A stretch of 64,000 nucleotides of DNA from Paenibacillus eucommiae (lineage in GTDB: Bacteria; Bacillota; Bacilli; Paenibacillales; NBRC-103111). Positions 54,901 through 61,210 of this stretch are shown one piece after another. The stretch is from the NCBI RefSeq assembly GCF_017874215.1, contig NZ_JAGGLB010000027.1, forward strand, positions 62,001 to 126,000, written 5' to 3'. The notes under the pieces were generated by a model. The model was not told the origin of the DNA and searched no databases. It was given only the letters and a program-made list of their open reading frames with translations. The stretch's first letter is position 1, and every line of letters begins with the position of its first letter. The translations under genes and the position numbers were made by a program.

Positions 54901-57340
54901 GGCCGAGTCTTATTGGGCGGGCAAGAAGCTGGACAGCATCGTGGAAGAGAGCATGAACGAGCTGGAACGCTATTTGAAGAAGTATGACTGTAAAGTTAAG
55001 CCGTACCCGCAGAAGCCTTTGAAGCGGCCGCCCGTGGCGAACCCGGCTTACATCTATGATCCGAGCGGATTCGTGTACGAGGGGTTGACCGCCAATCGGT
55101 TGGAGGGAGCGACGGCTACCGTGCTGCAGCTTGATTCGGCAAGCGGGTCCTGGGACGCATGGAATGCGGAATGGTACGAACAGATCAATCCGCAGCAGAC
55201 GGATTCCGTAGGACGCTATGGCTGGGACGTTCCTCCCGGCATGTGGAAGGTGAAGGTCGAGAAGGACGGCTATGTGACCGCGTATAGCGACGAGCTGGAG
55301 GTTCCGCCGCCGCACTTCAATGTCAACATACCGCTTGTTTCCTATAATGCCCCCGAAGTGGTGACTGTTAGGGCGCTCCCGGGTGGCACGGAAGTACAGG
55401 TTAGCTTCACGAAGCCGATCTCCGCCGCTTCAATCACGGAGGGCGTTATGACAGTCGAAGGCCTGAATGGCGAAGCCGTAGAAGGCGCGCTTGGGCCGAT
55501 CGATGCGGAGCCTGGGGTAGACGGCAGCCCGCTTGCCATGGCGATAGCCTTCCGGCCTGCCGAGCCTCTGACTGCGGGAGAAACCTACAGGGTTACGATC
55601 GGAGGAAGTCTTGTCAGCTATGCGGGAATAGGGCTGGAAGTGGACACGACGCAAGATGTTCTCGTGACGGGGACGGATTATGAGGCGCCGGACGAGGTGG
55701 ATACATTGATCGGGGGAATGACGAGAGATCAGGCCACGCTGATCTGGAACGACCCTCGGGACGCCGATCTGAAAGCTGTGCGCGTGAAATGGAAGGCCGC
55801 AACGGAATCGGCGTATGCCGGGGAGGTCGAGGTGGTCAAGGGGCAGATGTGGGCGACTGTGACCAGCATTGATGCCTCAAAGAACTATGATTTCAAAGTA
55901 ACGACGATAGACGAATACGGAAACGAATCGACGGGTGTTGCATGGCGCTGGAATGCAGACAGCGAAGCTGGAGATGACGTATCACCCCCTTCCGCCGTGG
56001 CGGAGCTTGCCGTTCAGTCCGCTGCCATCGACAGCGTAAGCGTAGCCTGGAAGGATCCCGCTGCTCCGGATATCGCCAAGCTGATCGTCAAATGGTGGCC
56101 TGAGGCGGATGCCTCCAAGGTGCAGTCGAAAGAAGTGCTGCCGGGCGTTCAAGCCTATAGAGCTGGCTCCTTGTCGGCCAAGACAAAGTACGTCTTCGAA
56201 GTGATCGCGGTCGACGCGGGCGGCAATGAATCTTTTGCCTCCAATGTCGTAGCTGAGACGCTCGCAGGCGGGGGAGGACATCCGGGCAACAACGGCGGCG
56301 GTTCAGGAGGAGGCCAGACACCTCATGGAGAGCAGTATGATGATGCCGGAGCCTGGAAAGTGAACACGGCCGGCGGAACCTACGAAGCGTTCGAAGGACG
56401 GCTGAAGCTGTTCGTTGCTCCGGGTACGTTCGGCCATGATACGAAGCTCGCTTACGGCATAAGCCAGGAAGACGATGCGCCGGTACCGGCAGGCTATGCC
56501 CGATATTCTCCTTCTTACCTTCTGGAGAGCGAAGGAAGCGCGTCGTGGAAACCGATTCGAATGACGCTGGCCTATCAGGCATCTTCTGATGCAGGCGAAG
56601 ACCCGCGTTCGTACGGCATTTATCGTAAAGATGCGTCCGCTCCAGGCGGATGGCGTTATGTCGGAGGCGTAACGAATAGAAGCGAAGCTGCGGTCAGCAC
56701 ATTTATAACGCAGCCGGGTGAATATGCCGTCATGGTGTACGCGCCGAAGTTCGCGGATCTATCCGTTCATTGGAGCCGGGCGGAGGTTATGGTGCTCGTA
56801 GCCCGGCATATGGCGAGTGGCGTGTCGCCCGGCCGATTCGAGCCGGATCGGGCCATTACGCGGGCGGAAGCCGTCAAGCTGCTAGTCGAGCTGCTGCGCA
56901 AGAGCGGGTTGGGAGTCAGAGGGCCAATCAAGTCCGATTCGGCCAAAATCCGGTTCACGGACGTTCCGGCAGACGCTTGGTATGAGTCCTATATCCGAGC
57001 AGGACTGGACTACGGCCTAATCGAGGGATCGGGTGGCCGCATGAGGCCGCTTGACGTTCTCTCCCGCGAGGAGATGGCCGTACTGCTGGTGCGTCTTGCG
57101 GCTTTGCTGAACATCCCGGCGCCGTCCAATAACGAGGCGGATCAGCTTGACTCGTTCACTGACGCCGGCAACGTCTCGGCCTGGGCGCGCAAATCGGTTA
57201 CGATGATGCTTCAGCTCGGCTGGATGAAAGGAATCTCGACAACAAAGCTTGCTCCGGACGGATCCGCGACCCGCGCTCAGACTGCGGTCTTGCTCGTTCG
57301 GATCATGCAGGACGCGGGTTTGCTGACCGAGGACAAGTAG
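48971..57340 (+). CDS. Giant multidomain SLH surface protein
   Basis: About 2789 residues from GTG 48971 (GGGAGGAG 6 bases upstream). Order: signal peptide (GFLAFVMLLTGTAQYAGAS); fibronectin III (~125-215); a TolB/WD-like beta-propeller (~235-570; GKRVVFVSDASN, GGMIAFVSDSSN); many carboxypeptidase-regulatory-like beta domains (~590-1480); a DUF11-like domain (LDLPKGTTVIPGS, ~1500); a helical ~180-residue insert near 1930; more regulatory-like and Big-type domains; two FN3 domains (~2235-2420); a glycine linker (GGGGHPGNNGGGSGGGQ); and three SLH domains at the end (TRAEAVKLLVE, SREEMAVLLVR, TRAQTAVLLVR). It should be a wall-anchored adhesin or scaffold. No enzyme motif was seen. Confidence 0.88.
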   Translation: MFIIGRKASGMRRVLFGFLAFVMLLTGTAQYAGASPLDASSAAEDPSFYETVTDGGLTGPSEAQLDSLAAGVPVLNTLPEWSRESFAELSGYAEAGSEVMIWYTIDAGEERQLETPAVAEDDGSGFGRFDLSMTLEAEGEYLFYAASRKSGDWSDRSSPASVKVDWTAPYDVQELRWELLSHNMALLNWSPPASDTGEPVLDVAKYVVYDGTTNEELGTTPGTFIRIPDLTAGKRYVVLVTAIDHAGNESPGMITVIGASPEGEMKLVELSRHASEEMTISAMSRDGSMIAYTDLLTENAAERSLFVFNTTNRHRILASVTKELTPLDGYVNGIAINGSGKRVVFVSDASNLLASPSEEGEHVYVYDLEHQTMRLISSPGVAAGHPSISDDGRWIVYEEEGRLYLYDYAKETRKLVSETADGEEENGTSNGAVISGNGGMIAFVSDSSNLKGMETSSSEQAVYMYDTVEGRIVKRYVFNTVHSDLAINQDGRYLAYNDSPESGAQALPYVLDMATGDRIDLNGGRSEDEVLGKYYEKLSISDDGRYVLALLHDMRGDGYLPYRYSERFDKNRPGQPAAVGNPAFNHFAADMSGAGNKLVYVRNNALYTYCAPNCDTSEPTDPVHSASLTIPGTAWLSGELKQNSRLTIQATGQKGQQVQAVMRYWTAGPDSEERTATIELEEAAEGIYRGYTDIGAGIATISSIEAKLADGEGSKPVDGLPIQVAGQLSIDIETEQSGLLTGTTLYVSDNKGVTESIPVNPAVTEYTLPVRSGKGYKLELRHDASSVILASRTGITAGKGLAVPIVLKPAFSSELEVTLEYEGGIPAEQATVRFAKAADDSLLGSVQTDAGGKAKLPGTHKAGETIRISVTPPPGYLPVEPKEQVLLIGANQARFRMASGSSAVTSVKVNFDGKVDYHNMPIQDSNAALVVKAKPGLELKAELKIRHWEEDEEREATAEIPLTESEPGVYTGSYRIAAGTSYLKETRIAVNGHLGAAAYPIETSVAGRIAVVFDIPEGKTWSSALSGGTLNVYQTEEVRKHYRSFVKTIAGQTIYTLNVPYGDVPYSIAFSPAAYAVMPVQGLSTVMKPGREETLTLKPKFRFQLNGDVKNNKNARIPISYTLSDSSGNLLLRGTGNGTYDMRLEGFKDEIYKLDIVSKDSLYEGASIELALNELTMKTPVILEEKALQKLEGKVLTKAGKPAAGARVTAAMNGKVFYASSASNGSYTLQLPEGQAFIRAAGSESMGIMSRLETLDMVAGSPATLDLQLLDYAKVQLNIYTKQLGSGWQGPLEPDSRLAWSLMFQPSHSIKKYGSPVSVAAVEGDTFRLCVNGRRAGLPAICEETVIGDNNQAELDLRLEGSGAQATAQFVKPDGQDPGNVALELDRLVEGKAVYGVYAVKKQGDQYLIDIQTPGSYRLRASGSNGMWATVDFDVKASELIPLGEIRLQERGSFGGRAGNSLSVSSDQTTQDGGITVRALYANAGAAVSDASIELDLPKGTTVIPGSVIANGQNADWEWQDDGLKVRIGNIAAKGSGSVQLGLRVDGDPAETMLPLAARIAYSTSGSVKKETIGTAHIQVFAVTLRVPEVLVKPQFGLSGSAPRGSTVYVYDGERLIGTAESSPAGSWKLDAEIADPQARKHRIRTEALVNGIRLIGQEAIVLYDEQDPGLEEMTVGHPGGRVHTIRPENGVAVFPFVYVPGNPFIYHLKFRNPERIHNVQVWTGDTVTDAVLQKGEFVATMTLTKDPGPVYVTYSQKADPNEPIAGPPSEEELRHTLPEAMRSFEVVNVTFPGEETPGGEELPANTLASSIKINEDISGSIRISSSTEAYVPTAKDLREEAATGIPVYGTTMSITRGGKGAKAVITAYVPNGNSSGRASLSGGMAKIKMVIEALNTGTKIFDLDNTLESFMNPGATTRIYTLRDEAQKLCDPQAAEYYTRMADGIIFDIMFVEYVKNLLNVIGGKTFEGPHALIFWAESYWAGKKLDSIVEESMNELERYLKKYDCKVKPYPQKPLKRPPVANPAYIYDPSGFVYEGLTANRLEGATATVLQLDSASGSWDAWNAEWYEQINPQQTDSVGRYGWDVPPGMWKVKVEKDGYVTAYSDELEVPPPHFNVNIPLVSYNAPEVVTVRALPGGTEVQVSFTKPISAASITEGVMTVEGLNGEAVEGALGPIDAEPGVDGSPLAMAIAFRPAEPLTAGETYRVTIGGSLVSYAGIGLEVDTTQDVLVTGTDYEAPDEVDTLIGGMTRDQATLIWNDPRDADLKAVRVKWKAATESAYAGEVEVVKGQMWATVTSIDASKNYDFKVTTIDEYGNESTGVAWRWNADSEAGDDVSPPSAVAELAVQSAAIDSVSVAWKDPAAPDIAKLIVKWWPEADASKVQSKEVLPGVQAYRAGSLSAKTKYVFEVIAVDAGGNESFASNVVAETLAGGGGHPGNNGGGSGGGQTPHGEQYDDAGAWKVNTAGGTYEAFEGRLKLFVAPGTFGHDTKLAYGISQEDDAPVPAGYARYSPSYLLESEGSASWKPIRMTLAYQASSDAGEDPRSYGIYRKDASAPGGWRYVGGVTNRSEAAVSTFITQPGEYAVMVYAPKFADLSVHWSRAEVMVLVARHMASGVSPGRFEPDRAITRAEAVKLLVELLRKSGLGVRGPIKSDSAKIRFTDVPADAWYESYIRAGLDYGLIEGSGGRMRPLDVLSREEMAVLLVRLAALLNIPAPSNNEADQLDSFTDAGNVSAWARKSVTMMLQLGWMKGISTTKLAPDGSATRAQTAVLLVRIMQDAGLLTEDK

Positions 57341-57360
57341 ATTCGTAGATGAAAAGGAAA

Positions 57361-57392
57361 GGGAGCTGCCTCGTTATGGCAGCTCCCTCTTT
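57361..57392 (+). terminator. Rho-independent terminator after the giant SLH gene
   Basis: A perfect 10-bp stem, GGGAGCTGCC with GGCAGCTCCC, then TCTTT, 20 bases after the stop. Confidence 0.85.
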
Positions 57393-57439
57393 GATCTGGG
57401 CATGCGAAGCAAATAAAACTTTGACTGACCAACTAACGA

Positions 57440-58141
57440 TCATTGTTGTCGATGCTGCGCCACTAGCTTCCTTGCTTCGTGACGGGTCATTACCTGGAGC
57501 TTGCTTAGAATGTTCGACACGTTGTTGGCGACGGTTTTGGCGCTGATGTGGAGGTAATCGGCGATCTGAGCATTCGTGTCTCCGTTTGCGATACGCGCCA
57601 GAATGTCCGCTTCGCGGCGGGTCAGCTCGGCGAAGGCAGGCTCCCGCAGCAGCTCGTGCCCGCCGACTGGCTGTCCTACCGGTTCCTCGGCCGATGGCTG
57701 TGCCGACGCGGCTTGAGGAGTCTGCGAGGCGAAAAAATGCATCATCCGCTCCGCTATTCCTTTGCCGAACACGGCCCGGCTGCTGCCGACCATGCGAATG
57801 GCCTGCAGCAGCTCTTCTTCGTCCGCATCCTTCAGCACATAGCCCTTGGCTCCTACCCGCATGGCGGTGAACACCGACTGATCATCCTGGTACATCGTAA
57901 GAATGAGTACCTCGACGGCAGGGTAGAGCTGCTTGATCCGCTCGGTCGCCTCGATGCCGTTCATGACCGGCATGCGTATATCCATCAGCATCAGATCGGG
58001 CTGCAGCTCGCCGGCCAGCCTTACCGCTTCTTCCCCATCGGCGGCTTCGCCGACTACTTCCAGGTCATCCGTCATCCCCAGCAAAGCCCGCACTCCGCCA
58101 CGGAACATCGGGTGATCCTCGGCTAATATAATTCTCATCAT
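57440..58141 (-). CDS. NarL/FixJ-family response regulator
   Basis: About 234 residues from ATG 58141 (AGGAGG 6 bases upstream); the longer frame to 58201 overlaps the kinase gene. The receiver domain has ILAEDHPMFRGG, the phospho-aspartate in DLMLMDIRMP (about residue 55), LTMYQDD and LKDAD. The LuxR-type HTH is ELTRREADILARIANGDTNA, then IADYLHISAKTVANNVSNIL. The linker is alanine/proline-rich. It is activated by the kinase encoded 13 bases upstream and may bind the motif near 60340 and 48780 (inference). Confidence 0.92.
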   Translation of the reverse strand: MMRIILAEDHPMFRGGVRALLGMTDDLEVVGEAADGEEAVRLAGELQPDLMLMDIRMPVMNGIEATERIKQLYPAVEVLILTMYQDDQSVFTAMRVGAKGYVLKDADEEELLQAIRMVGSSRAVFGKGIAERMMHFFASQTPQAASAQPSAEEPVGQPVGGHELLREPAFAELTRREADILARIANGDTNAQIADYLHISAKTVANNVSNILSKLQVMTRHEARKLVAQHRQQ

Positions 58142-58154
58142 TAATTGCCTCCTT

Positions 58155-60266
58155 CTATTGCAATGGCAGCATGGCGCGTACTCTCGTGCCCCCGGAGTCA
58201 AGCCGTTCGATGACGCATTCTCCGCCGATCTCGGCGGCTCGCTCGCGCATGGACAGGAGTCCGATTCCGCCCGTCCTTCCCATCAGAACAGGGCGTGCCG
58301 TCGTCCCGACGCCGATGCCATTATCCGTTACTTCCACTCGCAGCCGCCGGTCCTCTGTTACGGCCAGCATGACCCGGCATTCCGTTGCCTTCGCATGCTT
58401 CAACACGTTAACCATCGATTCCGTTACGATCCGATAAACCGCGACCTCGACGGCCGCGCTGAGAGCGGGCAGCTCCTGCGGCGCATCGATTCGCATATTC
58501 AGCTGTTGGCCAGCCGCGCCATCCTCGCTAATCTGACAGGGTTTCGTCATCTCATTCATTCGGGCGCGAATGGCTCCCGCTAATCCGAGTTCGTCTAGCG
58601 CGGGCGGCCGCAAATCGTTGACGAGGGAGCGGATATCTTGGATCGTCGAACGAATGACTTGCCCGAGCTCATCCAGCTTGGCGACCGCGGTCACCGGTTC
58701 CTTGTCGACGAATTTGCGGGCGACGGCTACGTTAATCGCGAGCGCCGCGAGCCGCGGGGCAAGATCGTCGTGCAAGTTGTTGCGAATCCGCCGGCGTTCT
58801 TCTTCCCGGGCGAGGACGAGCTTCTCCCGGGATTCCTGCAGATCTTCCGCGAGCTGCCTCATTCCTTGCAGCATATCCGCGTTGTTAACGATCGGTGCCG
58901 CTTGCTGCAGCAGTACCTCCAGGAACATATGGTCCTCCGGGGAGAAGGCTTCTCCCGCGGAACGGCTGGCCGCATAGAACGTGCCGATTGGTCTGCCCCG
59001 GTAAATGATGGGGAAAGCATGCAACTCCAGTTCGTCTCTGCGCTCGCCTGCCTCGGCCAGCATGGCCTCCCTGCCTTCGATATCCATCGCGATACCGCCG
59101 TAGGGCAGCCGCAGAGCGCCTTGCACCTGCCGGGCGATCGCGGCCAGCATCGCATCGGGTGCCAGCGGCTGCATCATTTGGCTGCCCAGCTCCAGAAGCA
59201 CGGCGTATGGATCGTCATGACGTCCCTTCATCAATCGGTTGACCAGCCGTTGAAGCCATTCTCGCAGAGGCGCGAATACAAGCGCGACGAGCCCCGTCGC
59301 TACGAGCGAGACGACATAATTGCTCCATGTGACGAACAGATTACCGAGATAAAGAACGACGCCCGTGTACAGAAGCAGGATGCAGATCGTTAAAGCGCCA
59401 TAGACAATCGTCCGGTTCACGAGCGGGTTAATCTCCCACAGTCTTCGTCTAAGAACGGCAAGCGTCAGCGTGATGGGCAGAGCCGACAGGAAGAGGTGAA
59501 GCGCCGCGTTCAGGTAGAGATAAGAGAGGGCATTGCCTTTGAAGAAGTCGGGACTGAACAGCATGCTGACGATCGCGAATCCGAGGAAACAGACCGCCAC
59601 GCCGTAGACGACCCACTTGGTCTGCTGTCGCTGCTCAGGTGAGGAAATTCGCTTGAAGCGGTAGATTTGGGCAAAGATGAGCAGGAGCGTGGTCGATACG
59701 TACCAGACGAGCTGAACGGTTAGAGGAATGCTAAATGCTCTCCATATACTCCCTTCAAAATAAATATTGGCGATATTCACGATCGCAATGACCAGCATGG
59801 CGTGCTTCGACCAAGCCGGCACGAACTTGCCGTTCGGGAACAGCAGGCAGAACAGAGAGACGGCGATCCATCCAATAGTTGCCACGCCGTAGAACCAGTA
59901 ATGCGAGAACTGCCAATCCTCCGATCCTACCGCGACCAGCGAGGGGAAAGAAGTGCCGAATGCGATCATCGCGAGCGCGGCGAGCAGCCCCATTGGCTCT
60001 CGAGGGCTCTTCCATAGCAAGATGATGGCGGCTGAATAGAACACGATTGTTATGGAGCAGTCTATCGCGACTAGAAGGATCGCGATCTCCATTACTGTGA
60101 GTCCGCCCGACTCCAGGATCAAGGGGGAGACCGAGACGCCGCATCCGCTCTCGATGCATACGTTCACGAGCTTGTCGTAATAGACAGGGATGCAACTGGC
60201 ATAGATAGCAGCCGTTACGACAAAAAACAATCCGATTAGAAGTTGATAGGCTCTAATTTTTCTCAT
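58155..60266 (-). CDS. NarL-type sensor histidine kinase with multi-TM and GAF input
   Basis: 703 residues. About nine hydrophobic segments fill residues 1-330, then a GAF-like domain (~345-460; AMDIEGREAMLAEAGER), a coiled coil and the HisKA_3 phospho-acceptor (REEERRRIRNNLHDDLAPRL; histidine near 510), and an HATPase_c domain (ITESMVNVLKHAKATECRV-like N box, VEVTDNGIGVG, GGIGLLSMRER). The signal is unknown. It is the first gene of a kinase-regulator operon. A perfect TATAAT ends only 7 bases before the ATG (60274-60279), so the mRNA could be leaderless. Confidence 0.9.
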   Translation of the reverse strand: MRKIRAYQLLIGLFFVVTAAIYASCIPVYYDKLVNVCIESGCGVSVSPLILESGGLTVMEIAILLVAIDCSITIVFYSAAIILLWKSPREPMGLLAALAMIAFGTSFPSLVAVGSEDWQFSHYWFYGVATIGWIAVSLFCLLFPNGKFVPAWSKHAMLVIAIVNIANIYFEGSIWRAFSIPLTVQLVWYVSTTLLLIFAQIYRFKRISSPEQRQQTKWVVYGVAVCFLGFAIVSMLFSPDFFKGNALSYLYLNAALHLFLSALPITLTLAVLRRRLWEINPLVNRTIVYGALTICILLLYTGVVLYLGNLFVTWSNYVVSLVATGLVALVFAPLREWLQRLVNRLMKGRHDDPYAVLLELGSQMMQPLAPDAMLAAIARQVQGALRLPYGGIAMDIEGREAMLAEAGERRDELELHAFPIIYRGRPIGTFYAASRSAGEAFSPEDHMFLEVLLQQAAPIVNNADMLQGMRQLAEDLQESREKLVLAREEERRRIRNNLHDDLAPRLAALAINVAVARKFVDKEPVTAVAKLDELGQVIRSTIQDIRSLVNDLRPPALDELGLAGAIRARMNEMTKPCQISEDGAAGQQLNMRIDAPQELPALSAAVEVAVYRIVTESMVNVLKHAKATECRVMLAVTEDRRLRVEVTDNGIGVGTTARPVLMGRTGGIGLLSMRERAAEIGGECVIERLDSGGTRVRAMLPLQ

Positions 60267-60273
60267 GGCTCTA

Positions 60274-60279
60274 ATTATA
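60274..60279 (-). promoter_or_regulatory. -10 element directly before the kinase gene
   Basis: TATAAT on the minus strand, 7 bases from the ATG at 60266, with no good -35 and no ribosome binding site. Transcription would start at or very near the start codon. Confidence 0.4.
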
Positions 60280-60339
60280 GCGGAGCAAGTCAGTTTTGAA
60301 TATGAGAAAGGTGCAATTATGAGTGTATTTCCCGATGAT

Positions 60340-60366
60340 CCCGAATTCGGGAATCGGAACTTCCCG
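60340..60366 (+). promoter_or_regulatory. Candidate operator between kinase and membrane-protein genes
   Basis: CCCGAATTCGGGAAT, six bases, TTCCCG, matching the site at 48780 in 20 of 21 non-spacer bases. CCCGAATTCGGG is itself a perfect palindrome. It is 74 bases from the kinase start and 91 from the divergent start. A strong AAAGGAGG and a 9-codon ORF (ATG 60384) follow it. Confidence 0.6.
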
Positions 60367-60456
60367 GGAAAGGAGGAAATTCATGCCCTGTCGTCCTTCA
60401 TTCCCGCGATAGTAGGATTAAGGTATGGAAAACATTCAATCGACGAGGTGAAGAAA

Positions 60457-61050
60457 ATGAAAGATTACAAGGTATTGAAAGGGCTAGGCATGATCTGCCT
60501 GCTCGCCGGAATCGTGAGAATGGGCATGACACCGGCCGCTCTTGTCTGGGGCACGGACAGCCCGCAAGAGTTAACATTCGGCTTCATCGCATGTATCCTG
60601 ATGGCGGTAGGAACGATCGCCGGATTTCTGGCGCAATCGAAGGAGACCAGCATGCTCGGATTCCTCAGCACGCTCGGTATGGCGATCGGCAATGTGCTGA
60701 CGGCGGCTCTCGTGTTCATCGTATTCGTCAAGGATCCGGCTGCGCCGCTGCCGGAAGGTCCGGTAGTGGGGATTACGCGAATCGTAAGCATGCTCGGCTT
60801 GCTTGTGGGTACACCGGTGTTCGCCATTATGACATTACGGGCCAAAGTATTCCCGCGCTGGGTCGCCGTCCTGTTCATCATCAATATTGTCAGCATGTTC
60901 CTGCCGGTAGCCGACAACGTGTACTTCGCTTTCTTCTGGGGCCTCGCTTACGCCAGCCTGGGCTTCTGTATCGTAACCGGCAGAATGACGCCACGGTCCG
61001 TACAGGAAGAGCAAACGTCCGCGAGCTCCCAGTCGGCAATCATTTCCTAA
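60457..61050 (+). CDS. Six-helix membrane protein of unknown function
   Basis: 197 residues from ATG 60457 (GAGGTG upstream); a longer frame to 60265 runs through the operator region. About six hydrophobic segments (MICLLAGIVRMGMTPAALV, FGFIACILMAVGTIAGFLA, VLFIINIVSMFLP), with the tail TPRSVQEEQTSASSQSAIIS. No named family was recognised; it loosely resembles DUF4386-like membrane proteins. It is divergent to the kinase gene and shares its candidate operator, so it may be a target of the two-component system. Confidence 0.6.
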   Translation: MKDYKVLKGLGMICLLAGIVRMGMTPAALVWGTDSPQELTFGFIACILMAVGTIAGFLAQSKETSMLGFLSTLGMAIGNVLTAALVFIVFVKDPAAPLPEGPVVGITRIVSMLGLLVGTPVFAIMTLRAKVFPRWVAVLFIINIVSMFLPVADNVYFAFFWGLAYASLGFCIVTGRMTPRSVQEEQTSASSQSAIIS

Positions 61051-61061
61051 AACCGGCGAGG

Positions 61062-61082
61062 GGGGTGAGCGTTTCTCACCCC
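61062..61082 (+). terminator. Hairpin after the membrane-protein gene
   Basis: GGGGTGAG and CTCACCCC form a perfect 8-bp stem, 11 bases after the stop. There is no T-tract. Confidence 0.4.
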
Positions 61083-61210
61083 GGTGAGGAAAGTTCAACC
61101 TCCTCAGCTTTGAAGGGGCCATTGTATACTTCGACTGATGAACGGCTGGCCGAAACGGAAGTCAAGTTCTGGGCTTTGCCGAAAATTACAAAACGATCAA
61201 GGAGGCAATT

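Noticed and set aside
60265-60456. Longer N-terminus for the six-helix membrane protein
   Set aside because: It would overlap the kinase start and read through the operator; ATG 60457 has GAGGTG and begins the hydrophobic protein properly.
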